Shown in pieces: positions 33,973 to 44,729 of a stretch of DNA of 64,000 bases (position 1 is the stretch's first letter; each line of letters opens with the position of its first letter). The notes beneath the pieces were generated by a model, which had not been told where the DNA came from, ran no database searches, and saw nothing but the letters and a program-made list of their open reading frames with translations. The translations under genes and the position numbers were made by a program. This DNA is from Chloroflexota bacterium (GTDB taxonomy: Bacteria > Chloroflexota > Anaerolineae > J102): the NCBI GenBank assembly GCA_029782215.1, contig JAKOVD010000197.1, positions 62,001 through 126,000 of the forward strand, given 5' to 3'.

Positions 33973-34133
33973 GTCCGTCCTTGTGTGCGATGGCGGGACC
34001 AGCGCCCACGCCCGCGGTCGGCTTCGCACATCTTCGGAAAAGGCGGTATTCTCCCCGATAGAGCGGTATTCAGCTTCGGGTCCGCTGTGAGCAGACCTGA
34101 AGCCACCTGTTTGATTTCCTGGAGTTCCCACCC

Positions 34134-34850
34134 ATGGACTTCCCATCCCTTATTGCGTTTCTGGCCGAACTGGCGCTGAACAACAACAAAGCCTGGTTCG
34201 ACGAACACCGGCCCACCTATGAGAGACTCCGCGGCGAGTGGCTGGATTTCGTCAGCCGCGTCATCGACGGCATCACCGAGTTCGACCCCAGCGTGGGCAT
34301 TGTCTCGCCGAAGGACGCCCTGTTCCGAATCAACCGCGACGTGCGTTTTGCACGCGACAAGCGTCCCTACAACTCGACCTTCAGCGCCGCCATCTGCCCG
34401 CAGGGGCGCAGCAGCGGGCAGCCGGCCTACTACTTCCAGGTGAACGAGGAGGGCATTCTCATGGTCGCGGGCGGCGTCTACATGCCTGCCTCCGCCATCC
34501 TGGGCGAGATCCGGGACCACATTGCCCGGTACCCGGAGCGCCTGGAGGCGGTACTGGCGGATCCGGCGTTTGCCGCCACCTTTGGGACCATCGAGGGCGA
34601 GCGGCTCAAGCGGCCGCCGCAGGGCTACGATGAAACCACGCCCGGCATCGAGTTCATCAAGCTCAAGAGTTTCACGGCCGGCGTGGAGCCCCGGGACTGG
34701 CTGGCGCGCCAGGAGGGCGTCGCCGGCGAGATCGTGGCGGGGTTCCGGGCCATGTTTCCTTTGATCCGGTGGCTGCGCGAGGCGCTGACCAGCATCCGCG
34801 ACCCCGGCGTGCTCACGCCGCAGGAGATGGACCGGCTGCTGGGGCTGTGA
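34134..34850 (+). CDS. DUF2461 family protein
   Basis: The 238 residues show the DUF2461/TIGR02453 pattern from end to end: LAFLAELALNNNKAWFDEHR-like start, RINRDVRFARDKRPYNS near residue 65-80, YYFQV and GGGVYMP-like AGGVYMP, and LKSFTAGVEP near residue 180. The family is widespread but has no assigned function. The gene stands alone between a regulator and a convergent DUF362 gene. Confidence 0.9.
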   Translation: MDFPSLIAFLAELALNNNKAWFDEHRPTYERLRGEWLDFVSRVIDGITEFDPSVGIVSPKDALFRINRDVRFARDKRPYNSTFSAAICPQGRSSGQPAYYFQVNEEGILMVAGGVYMPASAILGEIRDHIARYPERLEAVLADPAFAATFGTIEGERLKRPPQGYDETTPGIEFIKLKSFTAGVEPRDWLARQEGVAGEIVAGFRAMFPLIRWLREALTSIRDPGVLTPQEMDRLLGL

Positions 34851-34911
34851 CTGCCGCCGGGGGAGGCGGACTTCCGGATCTGCCGCCGGGCAGCCCATAG
34901 CGTCCCTGCCG

Positions 34912-36060
34912 TCAGGTCAGCAGGACTTCCCGGATGCGCTCGGCGTAGGCTCGCCCTTCCTCATCGCCGGTGACGAAGGCGATCTTGTCCGGTGTGCCCA
35001 CCCCCAGCCCCAGCTCGACGGCGCGGACGATCTGTTCCTGCGCGAAGACCTTGCCGCGGCTGACCTCGGGCGTGGTGCCGAACAGCCGCAGGACGGCCAC
35101 CCCGGCGGCGTCAATTGCCACGCGATCGGCGCCGGCCATGACCACGCCGGTGGCGGCCACGACGCCCTTGTCCGGCCCGCCCTTGACGAAGGCCTGGACG
35201 CCGTCGAGGACGACGAGCGCCGGCGCGTAGGTCGTATTGATCTCGGCGATCATGCGGCGCTGGTCGGGGCTGCCGTGCAGCTCGTTCATGTAGTTGTAGC
35301 CCTTCACGTTCTTGCCGGCGAAGCCGACGGAGTTCTTCAATGAGAGCGTGAAGTGCCCGCCGAAACGGTGGGTCTTGAGGTTGCAGGTCTGCACCACGCA
35401 CTCGGCCTCGGCCAGCAGCTTGGGGATGGGAAAGCCGCGTGACCAGTGCCAGCCGTCGCCGTTGGCCATATCCCAGGCATCCGCCGCCAGTTCGTCCAGG
35501 ACCACGACCCTGGCCCCGAAGCTCTTGGCCAGGTCGAACACGCCGCGCTGCGCCAACACCTGGGGCGTGGCGCCCATCCCGCTGCGGTCGGCCAGGGTGA
35601 GGGAGCGGGCGCCCATGTCGGTGAGGCTGGCGAGCAGGGTGCGCAGCGTGTCAGGGTGTGTGGAGCCGGGCGCCTCATCGGCGCTGTTGTAGTTCGGCTT
35701 CACCAGGACGTGCCGGCCGCGGACCGGGTTGGCGCCAAAGAGGTCGAGCGCTTGCCGCACCCCAGCCGCCCGATCGGTCGTGCTGGCCAGCGCCACGGCT
35801 GCCATCCCTGCGGCCGCGGTGGCGGTGGGCGAGGGCGTGTCCGTGGGCTGCGTTGTGGCCGTGGGCGATGGATCTCTGGTGGCGGTGGATGCTGCCGTCG
35901 CCGTCGCGGCAGGAGTCGCCGCCGGCGAAGGAGTGGCCGTGGGCGGCGCCGGTGTGGGCGTGGCTGCCGGCGCCGTTTCGCCGCAGGCATCGAGCCAGGG
36001 CGCCAACGCCAGGACGCCGCCCAGCCCGATCGCGTTCCTGCAAAATTGACGCCGGTTCAT
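34912..36060 (-). CDS. Secreted DUF362-domain lipoprotein
   Basis: The 382 residues start with a Tat-like signal (NRRQFCRNAIGLGG) and a lipobox ending LDAC, then a Thr-Pro-Ala linker (to about 85). The DUF362 domain follows: HVLVKPNYNSADEAPGSTHP, LADRSGMGA and the diagnostic CNLKTHRFGGHFTLSLKNSVG in part. DUF362 proteins are often fused to iron-sulphur ferredoxins; none is present here. The domain's chemistry is not established. The Tat signal suggests export in folded form, perhaps with a cofactor. It is followed upstream by the MacAB-like operon on the same strand. Confidence 0.85.
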   Translation of the reverse strand: MNRRQFCRNAIGLGGVLALAPWLDACGETAPAATPTPAPPTATPSPAATPAATATAASTATRDPSPTATTQPTDTPSPTATAAAGMAAVALASTTDRAAGVRQALDLFGANPVRGRHVLVKPNYNSADEAPGSTHPDTLRTLLASLTDMGARSLTLADRSGMGATPQVLAQRGVFDLAKSFGARVVVLDELAADAWDMANGDGWHWSRGFPIPKLLAEAECVVQTCNLKTHRFGGHFTLSLKNSVGFAGKNVKGYNYMNELHGSPDQRRMIAEINTTYAPALVVLDGVQAFVKGGPDKGVVAATGVVMAGADRVAIDAAGVAVLRLFGTTPEVSRGKVFAQEQIVRAVELGLGVGTPDKIAFVTGDEEGRAYAERIREVLLT

Positions 36061-36102
36061 CGCTCTGTCCTGTCTGGCTGTTCCAGCCTTCGTTCCGCCG
36101 TC

Positions 36103-36798
36103 CTACTGGCCGGCACGATCTGTCAATAGCTTGACGAGCGGGCCGACCAGGAACTGCGTTTCGCCAAAGCCTGCCCCGCCAAAACGGCTAAAGCCGCCAG
36201 GGCCAGGCGTGCCGGACGGCGGGGTGCCGTTGCCAAAAGGCCGCTGTCCCTGGCCCCCGCCGCCGCTCTGCCGCGACGCCTGCGCCGTGGCGCGGCGGGC
36301 GGCCCGTTCGGCGTCGCTCAGGTTGGCGCCGGGAGTGCCTCCCGGACCCCGGTCGCCGGCGGGCGCCTGGGGCATCCCGTTTTCCTGCATCCAGGTCCGC
36401 AGGTCGGCGTCCTTGAGCTGCATGGCGGCTATGGCCTGAACCTGCTCAGAGGTCATGGCGCCTTCGATCTGCTTGAGGACGGCGTTGCGCTCGGTCTGGT
36501 CGCGCAGGGCGGCGCCCTGGAACGCCTGCCAAAGAGGCAGCAACGTGCGCGCCTGCACCGGTGTGACGGCGTTGTCCGTGCCCTCCAGCTTCAGGGTTCC
36601 CAACTCAAGCTGGGCCATGGCGGGCAGGGCGCCCTCGTAGGCGACGGGAAGCGCCTGGCTGACGTAAGGTGTGATGGCGATGGGCGTGCTGCCGGCGGCG
36701 CCAGCACCGGCCTGGGCGCCAGGAGCGGCCGTACTGGCGCATCCCGCCCCCAGCAGGGCGAACGAAATCAGGAGGATGGAGAACTTCAGAAAGCGCAT
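36103..36798 (-). CDS. Lipoprotein of unknown function, last gene of the MacAB-like operon
   Basis: The 231 residues have a lipoprotein signal (LLGAGC). A helical middle follows (about 55-135: LWQAFQGAALRDQTERNAVLKQIEGAMTSEQ in part) that resembles metal-resistance or LTxxQ-type periplasmic helices. A Gly/Pro/Arg-rich C-terminus ends in a hydrophobic PLVKLLTDRAGQ. It lies 48 bases after the permease gene on the same strand. It may be an extracytoplasmic accessory protein or sensor for the exporter. Confidence 0.7.
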   Translation of the reverse strand: MRFLKFSILLISFALLGAGCASTAAPGAQAGAGAAGSTPIAITPYVSQALPVAYEGALPAMAQLELGTLKLEGTDNAVTPVQARTLLPLWQAFQGAALRDQTERNAVLKQIEGAMTSEQVQAIAAMQLKDADLRTWMQENGMPQAPAGDRGPGGTPGANLSDAERAARRATAQASRQSGGGGQGQRPFGNGTPPSGTPGPGGFSRFGGAGFGETQFLVGPLVKLLTDRAGQ

Positions 36799-36846
36799 GG
36801 ACTGGATGCTCCGGTGTGAGATGAAAAGTCAACCTGCACGCAGGTG

Positions 36847-38066
<1,220 letters not shown>

Positions 38067-38070
<4 letters not shown>

Positions 38071-38792
38071 GGCCGTTCTTCCTTGTCCCCTTTGCCGTTG
38101 AGCAGGTCGGACACGATCTGGCCGTCGCGCACGTGGATGACGCGCCCGGCATGGCGGGCGATGTCCGGCTCGTGAGTGACCATGACGATGGTCGTCCCTT
38201 CGTGGTGCAGCTCGTCCAGCAGGCCCAGGATGTCCTCGCTGGAGGCTGTGTCCAGGTTGCCCGTCGGTTCGTCTGCCAGCAGGAGGGAAGGGCGGTTGAT
38301 CAGGGCGCGGGCGATTGCCACGCGCTGCTGCTGCCCGCCGGAGAGCTCGTTGGGACGGTGCTGCATGCGTTCCGCCAAACCCACGGCTGCCAGCGCCGCC
38401 TCGGCGCGGCGGCGGCACTCGGCGTCAGAAACGGGCTGGCGGCTGTTGTAGAGAAGGGGCAGCATCACGTTCTTCAGCGCCGGCAGCCGGGGCAGCAGGT
38501 TGTAGGACTGGAACACAAAGCCGATCTTGCGGTTGCGCACAGCCGCCAACTGGTCCTTGTTCAGCTTGCTGACATCCTCGCCTGCCAGCCAATAGCTCCC
38601 GGAGGTGGGCCGGTCGAGGCACCCCAGGATGTTCAGCAGGGTGGACTTGCCGGAACCGGAAGGGCCCGTGATGGCCACGAACTCGCCGCCCCGCACCTCC
38701 AGGTCAATGCCGCGCAGCGCGTGGACTGAGACCTCGTTGGTGTCGTAGACTTTGCTCAACGCCTTGATCTCGATGACCCGCTCCTTTGTCAT
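38067..38792 (-). CDS. MacB/LolD-like ABC ATPase
   Basis: The 241 residues carry Walker A GPSGSGKST, signature LSGGQQQRVAIARAL, Walker B LLLADEPTGNLD, and the D-loop and H-loop (MVTHEPD). This is the LolD/MacB ATPase type. ATG 38792 overlaps the stop of the adaptor gene by 4 bases. It powers the adjacent permease. Confidence 0.94.
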
Positions 38793-40414
38793 CGCGGTGG
38801 TCCTCCACCCTCAAAGAAGGGCATCGGGCCGCCGGCGCCCTGTTGTTGGCGCTGCGAGGCGCTGGGCGTGGCCGAAGCGGAGGTGCTGCTCCTGCTCGTC
38901 CTCACGCTCACCGTTTCACCTTCCTGCAGCCCGGAGAGGATCTGGGCGTTGACCAAGTCCCTCAAGCCCACCTGCACCGGACGCAGCGCCAGTTCGCCGT
39001 CGTCCTGCACGACGAAAACGGCGTAGGAGTCCGTGGCTAGCTCCCGCAGGGCCTCGACCGGGACCAGGAGGGCGTTCCGGGCCTCCCCGGCCACGACCTC
39101 GACCTCGGCGTTCATCCCCGACAGGAGGCTGACCGGATGGGCGCTGAGGTCGATGCTGGCCAGGGCTTGCACGGCCGGCGTGCCGTTTTGGGTCACCAGG
39201 ACCGGGTCCACGCTGACGATCTTGCCGGGGAACGTGAGGTCAGGCAGGGCCTCGAAGACGATGTTGACGGAGTTCCCCACGACGACGCTGGCCAGGTCGG
39301 TTTCCTCGACCCAGAACTGCAGTTGGGGATGGTCCAGGTCCGAGAGGGTCACCATGGCGCCGGAACCTGCCGCTTCGCCGGGGTGGCCCGTCAGGACAGT
39401 CACCATGCCCGCAATGGGAGCAATCAGCGTCGTCTCGGTCATGCTGCGCTGGGCGCTGACCAGGTTCATCTCCGCCTGGCTGACGGCCAACCTGGCCTTC
39501 TCGAGCTCGGTGGTTGTGGCGCCCGCCAGCAAGGCATCCAGGTCGCCCTGGGCTTTGGTCACCTGGCCCTGGGCGGCCGCCACCTCGTCGGCGTTCGGCT
39601 TCTCCAACAGCGAGCTCACCTGCGCCTGGGCCGAAGCGACCTTGGCCCGCGCATCGGCGATGGTGTCGGCGGTGGGCCCGGCCTTGACGACGTCCAGCTC
39701 TTCCTGCGCCTTGCGCACGGCGGCGTCGGCGTTGCCGACCGAGGCCTCGGCCTGCTTGCAGCGGACGGCGTCACTGCCCCCGCAGGCGGAGTCACGGGAG
39801 ACCTGCTGGCTCCACAGGTTGTTCTTGGCAGTCTCCAGGGCGTACTCGGCGTTCTTCAGTTCGGTGGCATCCGGCCCCGCCAATAGCTTGTTGAGCTGGT
39901 TCTGGGCACTCTTCAGGGTCTCGCGGGCGGCGAGGAGCGACTGGCTGTCAGGACCGGCGGTGAGCTTGGCCAGGCTCGCCCTGGCCGAAGCCAGGCTTGC
40001 CTCGGCGGCGGCCTGCGCGCCGAGTTCGACGCCTTGGTTGAGGTCGTCGAGACTGAGCTCTGCCAGCTTGAGATTGATCTCGGCCTGCGCCACCTGGTTG
40101 GCGGCGCTGGTGTCGTCCAGGCGGGCCAAGGGCTGGCCAGCTTCCACCCTGTCGCCGATCTTGACCAGCACTTCCTTGAGGGTGCCGCTGCTGCCAAAGC
40201 CGATGCTGACCTCGGCTCCCGGCACCACCGTGCCCGAACCGCTGGCGCTGATCACCAGGTCGCCGCGGGAGGCCCGGGTGGTCGTGGTGGTTGCCGCCTG
40301 GGTGGCGGTTGGCGCCGTCGCCTGGCTGCGCAGCACGAAATAGTAGTAGGCGCCAGCCGCGGCCCCAATGACGACCGCAATCAGGATGATCCAGGTAACG
40401 ATCCTTCGCAACAC
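38789..40414 (-). CDS. MacA-like periplasmic adaptor with an extended coiled coil
   Basis: The 541 residues have an N-terminal membrane anchor (about 7-28), the lipoyl half (GTVVPGAEVSIGFGSSGTLKEV in part), and an unusually long coiled-coil region (about 110-340). The barrel and C-terminal GLRDLVNAQILSGLQEGE domain follow. A small insertion at about 205-222 contains two cysteines (SACGGSDAVRCKQ), which could form a disulphide within the hairpin. It is the first gene of the operon MacA, ATPase, permease, lipoprotein. Confidence 0.9.
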   Translation of the reverse strand: MLRRIVTWIILIAVVIGAAAGAYYYFVLRSQATAPTATQAATTTTTRASRGDLVISASGSGTVVPGAEVSIGFGSSGTLKEVLVKIGDRVEAGQPLARLDDTSAANQVAQAEINLKLAELSLDDLNQGVELGAQAAAEASLASARASLAKLTAGPDSQSLLAARETLKSAQNQLNKLLAGPDATELKNAEYALETAKNNLWSQQVSRDSACGGSDAVRCKQAEASVGNADAAVRKAQEELDVVKAGPTADTIADARAKVASAQAQVSSLLEKPNADEVAAAQGQVTKAQGDLDALLAGATTTELEKARLAVSQAEMNLVSAQRSMTETTLIAPIAGMVTVLTGHPGEAAGSGAMVTLSDLDHPQLQFWVEETDLASVVVGNSVNIVFEALPDLTFPGKIVSVDPVLVTQNGTPAVQALASIDLSAHPVSLLSGMNAEVEVVAGEARNALLVPVEALRELATDSYAVFVVQDDGELALRPVQVGLRDLVNAQILSGLQEGETVSVRTSRSSTSASATPSASQRQQQGAGGPMPFFEGGGPPR

Positions 40415-40589
40415 GGCTTGTCTCCTCAGGCACAGTTCCGGCGGGGCAGTCTGGACGATGCAAGAGAAACGGCGGTCACAGGCCGTCGTTCCTAGCGTTC
40501 AATCTAGCACAAACTTGTTAAGAACTGATGAAGACCGGTGCTTCCCTATGCCGGACTGCGGCCTGGAAGGCTCTGTCCTCCCGTGGCTG

Positions 40590-41360
40590 TTACTTCAGGA
40601 AGATCCGTTCCGGGTCCACCACCTCGCGCAGAATCCGCAGCTCGTCCGGCGTCGGGATGGGCGTTTCCTCTGCTCCGTCGATGTCCAGGGGGAAGCCGGT
40701 CTCGCCGGCCACGGCGGCGGGGCTGAGGCCGAGATGGTAGCTGGCGAGGTATATCTCGTGGGTGTCAGCCCGGAAGCGCATCACTCCGCGCGTGGTCACC
40801 ACCACGCTGGGGCCTCCCCGCACCAGGCCCGCCTGCCGCCGCGACTCGCCGCCCTGCAGCCAGCCAGGACTCGTCACGTAGTCCACTCGCTCCGGAAAGC
40901 GGCGCTTCTCGTGCTGGGCGATGATGACCGTGCGCCGCGCCAGGCAGGCGATGTCACAGGCGCCGCCGCTGCCCGAGAAACGCACCTGGGGGTGGCAGGG
41001 GTCGGCCCCGATGGCGGTGCTGTTGATGTTGCCGAAGCGGTCCACCTGCGCGCCGCTGAGGAAGCCCACATCCACCCGGCCCGCCTGGAGCACAAAGGAA
41101 AAGACCTCCTGCAGCCCGGCGGCTGTGGCCGCCCCGCGCATGACCCGCGGATCCCCGACCGACATCGGCAAATGGGCGAGTTGGCTGGCCACCGTGCCCG
41201 CTTCGAAGATAATGCAGCACCGGGGCGCGTGGGTGCGCTGTGCCAGCATGGTCGCCAGCATCGGCAGGCCGGTGCCGGCAAACACGATCTCGCCGTCGGC
41301 GATCTCGCGGGCGGCGGCGACGGTCATCAGCTCGGTCAAGGTATAGGTGGGCGCGGCCAT
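40590..41360 (-). CDS. CoA-transferase beta subunit (GctB/IpdB-like)
   Basis: The 256 residues form a class I CoA-transferase subunit. The candidate catalytic glutamate is in CIIFEAGTV (about residue 53). Glycine-rich loops GSGGACDIACLARR and VTTRGVM follow. It overlaps the alpha-subunit gene by one base. Glutaconate CoA-transferase and the steroid-ring enzyme IpdAB share this architecture; the acid substrate here is unknown. No beta-oxidation or aromatic-degradation genes lie nearby. Confidence 0.85.
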   Translation of the reverse strand: MAAPTYTLTELMTVAAAREIADGEIVFAGTGLPMLATMLAQRTHAPRCCIIFEAGTVASQLAHLPMSVGDPRVMRGAATAAGLQEVFSFVLQAGRVDVGFLSGAQVDRFGNINSTAIGADPCHPQVRFSGSGGACDIACLARRTVIIAQHEKRRFPERVDYVTSPGWLQGGESRRQAGLVRGGPSVVVTTRGVMRFRADTHEIYLASYHLGLSPAAVAGETGFPLDIDGAEETPIPTPDELRILREVVDPERIFLK

Positions 41361-42328
41361 CAGTCAAGCCTCCTTCGTTTCAGGTCGGGACGGTAGCCAA
41401 AGTCCGGGTCCGCCCGCAGCCTGTCCAGGCGCGCCGCGCCTCCCACTGCCGCCAGGTAGCCGGCATGGTCGGCGACGCCGTACACGAACTGGTCCAGGTA
41501 GCGAGCGAAGGCTTCGTCGTCAGCGGCGCTTTCGTGATACCGCTTGAGCTGCTGCGGATCGTAGTCATAGTAGTTGAAGACGGCGTAGGGGTGGGCGCCC
41601 CAAGGGACGTGACACACATGGTTGACGGCGAAGAACGGGAGGGGATTGCGCTCCGGCTGCCCGCGCAGCTCTTCATCGTCGACGATCTCCTCGGCCGTCA
41701 CGATGACGACCTCGGCGCACAGGGCCTGCTGCACGTCGGCGAAGGTCTGGCCTTCGATGCGGATGATGCCCTCGGGGCTGGCCTTCTGCACGTGGAGGAC
41801 GGCGAACTCGGTGCGGATGGCGGGCACGAGCACAAGCCGCTCTGCGGGATCGAAGGGCGAGACGATGACCGCAGCCTTGAGCGGCGGTGTGCGCGGGTCG
41901 GCGGCGCGCTGCGCCGGCGACATCGTTTCCCTGGCCAGCAGGTCGCTGCCCAGCAGGCTGCGCATGGGCAGGAAGGGCAGGCCCATGGCGCCGGCGGCGA
42001 ACCTCGTCACCATGGCGAAATTACTGTAGTCCTCCCACTCGATCAGACCCCGTTCGACCGCCCGGCGCCAGCGCGGGCCGACCGTGTTGAAGGCCTCATC
42101 GGCCTCATAGGCCAGCTCGACGCGCTTGACGCACCCGGCGCCGATCAGGATGTCCCAATCGCCGCCGGGGGAATGCCCCAGGAGATAGAGCTGGCGCCGC
42201 TGCAGCCGCACCAGCTCGTAGACCAGCGCCATGGGGTGGCGCTGCGTGGTGAAGCCGCCGAACGAAACCGTGGCGCCGTCCGGAATGAGGGAGGCTGCCT
42301 GCTGCAAAGGGATGAGTTTCTGCGCCAT
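41360..42328 (-). CDS. CoA-transferase alpha subunit (GctA/IpdA-like)
   Basis: The 322 residues open with QAASLIPDGATVSFGGF, the usual alpha-subunit start. GHSPGGDWDILIGAGCVKRVELAYE follows (quoted in part), then a central AAVIVSPFDP and a late YGVADHAGYLA. The downstream gene encodes the partner subunit. This two-gene operon is isolated and follows a non-coding interval that carries the third copy of the 62-base hairpin element. Confidence 0.85.
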   Translation of the reverse strand: MAQKLIPLQQAASLIPDGATVSFGGFTTQRHPMALVYELVRLQRRQLYLLGHSPGGDWDILIGAGCVKRVELAYEADEAFNTVGPRWRRAVERGLIEWEDYSNFAMVTRFAAGAMGLPFLPMRSLLGSDLLARETMSPAQRAADPRTPPLKAAVIVSPFDPAERLVLVPAIRTEFAVLHVQKASPEGIIRIEGQTFADVQQALCAEVVIVTAEEIVDDEELRGQPERNPLPFFAVNHVCHVPWGAHPYAVFNYYDYDPQQLKRYHESAADDEAFARYLDQFVYGVADHAGYLAAVGGAARLDRLRADPDFGYRPDLKRRRLD

Positions 42329-42375
42329 GCCTGTCCTCCTGAGTTTCTCTATGCTTTGGGCTCAGTATTACCCGC

Positions 42376-42437
42376 CGAGCAGCGACCGTGAGGAAGCTGC
42401 CTTTGTTCGCTACCACTCCCTGACGGTCGTGGCTCGG
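42376..42437. repeat. Third copy of the 62-base hairpin element
   Basis: The left arm CGAGCAGCGACCGTGAGGAA and right arm CTCCCTGACGGTCGTGGCTC repeat those at 12284 and 12371, with the same orientation and spacing. It lies between the divergent CoA-transferase operon and the RpiR gene. The rest of 42438-42672 contains no gene. It must hold the RpiR promoter, but I cannot point to convincing boxes. Confidence 0.8.
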
Positions 42438-42672
42438 AAGCCTGCATGACATAGCGATCTACCTTTGTCCGGGACGTGCCCGGTGTGCGGAGATGATCGT
42501 AGGCGGAAACGCCGATGCTGGCAACCTGCTGCCCGCGGGGCGGACGACACGCACGGAGGCTCCAACTTCCTTTGCTCCATTTGACACAGATGCGAGTCTG
42601 GCCTACGATGTTGTGGTAACAGTACGTATTTCTTTCACTTGAAGTTGTACTACTGCAAAGGTTGCAGGCGCG

Positions 42673-43557
42673 ATGCATGCTGATGACGGTGCGCAGGCCA
42701 CCGCTGCCAAGGCGTGGTCTTCCATCAATTCACTCACTCGCATACGGAGCAGCTATCCGGCGCTTGCCGCTTCGGAAGCGCGGGTGGCGGATTGGGTGAT
42801 GCAGCAGCCGGAGAAGTTGATGCACATGTCCATGGCGCAGGTGGGGCAGGTGTGCGGGGTGAGTGATACGACGGTGCTCAGGTTCTGCCGCAATGCGGGC
42901 TTCCAGGGCTACACCGATCTGAAGCTGTCGGTTGCCCGCGACCTGGTCAGCCCCACGCAGGTCATTCACGACGATATCATGGCCGGGGAGGCGCCGGCCG
43001 TGATCGCCCGCAAGGTGTTTCTCTCCAACATCCAGGCCATGTACGACACGCTGGAGGTCCTGGAGGAGGGCGCTTTGACCAGGGCCATCGAGCTCTTGAG
43101 CACCGCCAACCGGATCCTCATCGTCGGCGTCGGGACATCGGCGCCCATCGTGCTCAGCATGTACAATATGCTGATGCGCCTGGGCCTGAACTGCAAGGCG
43201 CAGACCGACTCCTACATGCAGCTCATGGAGGTGGCGCTGCTGGGGCCGGGCGACCTGGTGATCGCGGTCTCGCAGTCGGGTACGTCGATGGACCCAGTCC
43301 TGACGCTGAAACAGGCCAAGGCGAACCGGGTTTCCACCCTCTGCATCACCGGCAATGCGCAGTCGCCGATCACCAAGTACGCCGACGTCACCCTGCTCAG
43401 CGTCGCCCGCGAGGCGCGCATCGAGGCCATTGCCTCCAGGTTGGCGCAGATGAGCATCGCCGATGCGCTCTACGTCATCGTGGCGCTGAACAACCTCGAT
43501 GCGGTGGTGCAGAACGAACGCCTGATCTGGGATGCTCTTCTTCCCAAGATGTTCTAG
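42673..43557 (+). CDS. RpiR-family transcriptional regulator (HTH + SIS)
   Basis: The 294 residues have an N-terminal RpiR HTH (about 15-95: SEARVADWVMQQPEKLMHMSM in part, then GVSDTTVLRFCRNAGFQGYTDLK). A SIS phosphosugar-binding domain follows (about 130-270: RILIVGVGTSAPI, VIAVSQSGTSMDPV). Such regulators sense phosphosugars. It heads the plus-strand sugar cluster 40 bases upstream of the mtnA-type gene, so it likely controls this block in response to a pathway phosphosugar. Confidence 0.92.
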   Translation: MHADDGAQATAAKAWSSINSLTRIRSSYPALAASEARVADWVMQQPEKLMHMSMAQVGQVCGVSDTTVLRFCRNAGFQGYTDLKLSVARDLVSPTQVIHDDIMAGEAPAVIARKVFLSNIQAMYDTLEVLEEGALTRAIELLSTANRILIVGVGTSAPIVLSMYNMLMRLGLNCKAQTDSYMQLMEVALLGPGDLVIAVSQSGTSMDPVLTLKQAKANRVSTLCITGNAQSPITKYADVTLLSVAREARIEAIASRLAQMSIADALYVIVALNNLDAVVQNERLIWDALLPKMF

Positions 43558-43596
43558 CGCTGAAACCCCCCGTTATGCCCTACTCTGAGATCGCTC

Positions 43597-44718
43597 ATGA
43601 ATGTCCAAGGTAAGCACTACCGTACCATCTGGTTGAAGCAGGATGATCCGACCGTGGTGCAGATCATCGACCAGCAGCTCCTGCCCTATCACTTCGTCGT
43701 CGTCGATCTGACGACGGTCGCCCAGATGGCCACGGCGATCGCCGACATGCAGTTGCGCGGCGCTGGGCTCATTGGAGCAGCGGCAGGCTACGGCATGTAT
43801 CTCGCCGCCCTGCAGGCGCCAACCGGCTCGGTGCCGGCATTCATGGCGTCGGTGGCCGCGGACGGGGACACGCTCAAGGCGACGCGCCCGACAGCCGTCA
43901 ACCTGGCCTGGGCCGTGGACCGCCAACTGCAGGCCATCGCTGCCGCGCCTGATGACATTCGTGCTAAAATAGACGCTGCGCGCCGGACAGCCGAGGCGAT
44001 TGCCGACGAGGACGCCGAGTTCTGTCGTCGCATCGGCCAGCACGGCGTGCGCCTGATCGAGGAAATCAGCCGGCGCAAAGGCGGCCAAGCGGTCAACGTG
44101 CTCACACACTGCAACGCCGGCTGGCTGGCTTTTGTCGACTTCGGGTCGGCCACTGCGCCCATCTATGCCGCTCATGACGCAGGTATCCCCGTGCACGTGT
44201 GGGTGGACGAGACCCGTCCCCGCAATCAAGGCGCCCGGCTCACCGCCTGGGAACTTGGCCAGCACGGCGTTCCGCATACGGTGATTGCCGACAACACCGG
44301 CGGGCACCTGATGCAGCACGGCATGGTCGATCTGGTGATCGTCGGCACCGACCGCACGCTCTACACCGGCGACGTCGCCAACAAGATCGGCACCTATCTC
44401 AAAGCGTTGGCTGCACACGACAATGGCGTCCCCTTCTACGTGGCCTTACCCTCCTCCTCTTTCGACTGGGAGAAACGCGATGGCGTCAAGGAGATCCCCA
44501 TCGAGCAGCGCGGGGCGACCGAAGTGAAGTTGATGCATGGCCTCTACCGGGGCGAGGCGGTGGAAGTGCTGGTGACGCCGGAGGACAGTCCGGCCGCCAA
44601 CTATGCCTTTGACGTCACCCCCGCGCGCCTGGTCACCGGGCTTGTGACCGAGCGCGGCATCTGCGAGGCCAACGAAGGCAGCATCCTCAACCTTTATCCA
44701 GAGAAGAAGCAGCACTAG
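43597..44718 (+). CDS. mtnA: MtnA-type aldose-1-phosphate isomerase
   Basis: The 373 residues belong to the eIF2B/MtnA superfamily. MQLRGAGLIGAAAGYGM at 51-67 and THCNAGWLA with catalytic C172 are present, as are GTDR (D252) and GDVANKIGTY. MtnA converts 5-methylthioribose-1-phosphate to the ribulose form; close relatives (DrdI type) act on 5-deoxyribose-1-phosphate. The classical GADRI motif reads GTDRT here, and the Asn often seen before GDVANK is replaced by Thr. Substrate specificity may therefore differ. It is followed after 11 bases by the MtnK-type kinase, which would supply its 1-phosphate substrate. Confidence 0.88.
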   Translation: MNVQGKHYRTIWLKQDDPTVVQIIDQQLLPYHFVVVDLTTVAQMATAIADMQLRGAGLIGAAAGYGMYLAALQAPTGSVPAFMASVAADGDTLKATRPTAVNLAWAVDRQLQAIAAAPDDIRAKIDAARRTAEAIADEDAEFCRRIGQHGVRLIEEISRRKGGQAVNVLTHCNAGWLAFVDFGSATAPIYAAHDAGIPVHVWVDETRPRNQGARLTAWELGQHGVPHTVIADNTGGHLMQHGMVDLVIVGTDRTLYTGDVANKIGTYLKALAAHDNGVPFYVALPSSSFDWEKRDGVKEIPIEQRGATEVKLMHGLYRGEAVEVLVTPEDSPAANYAFDVTPARLVTGLVTERGICEANEGSILNLYPEKKQH

Positions 44719-44729
44719 AGGTCGATCGT

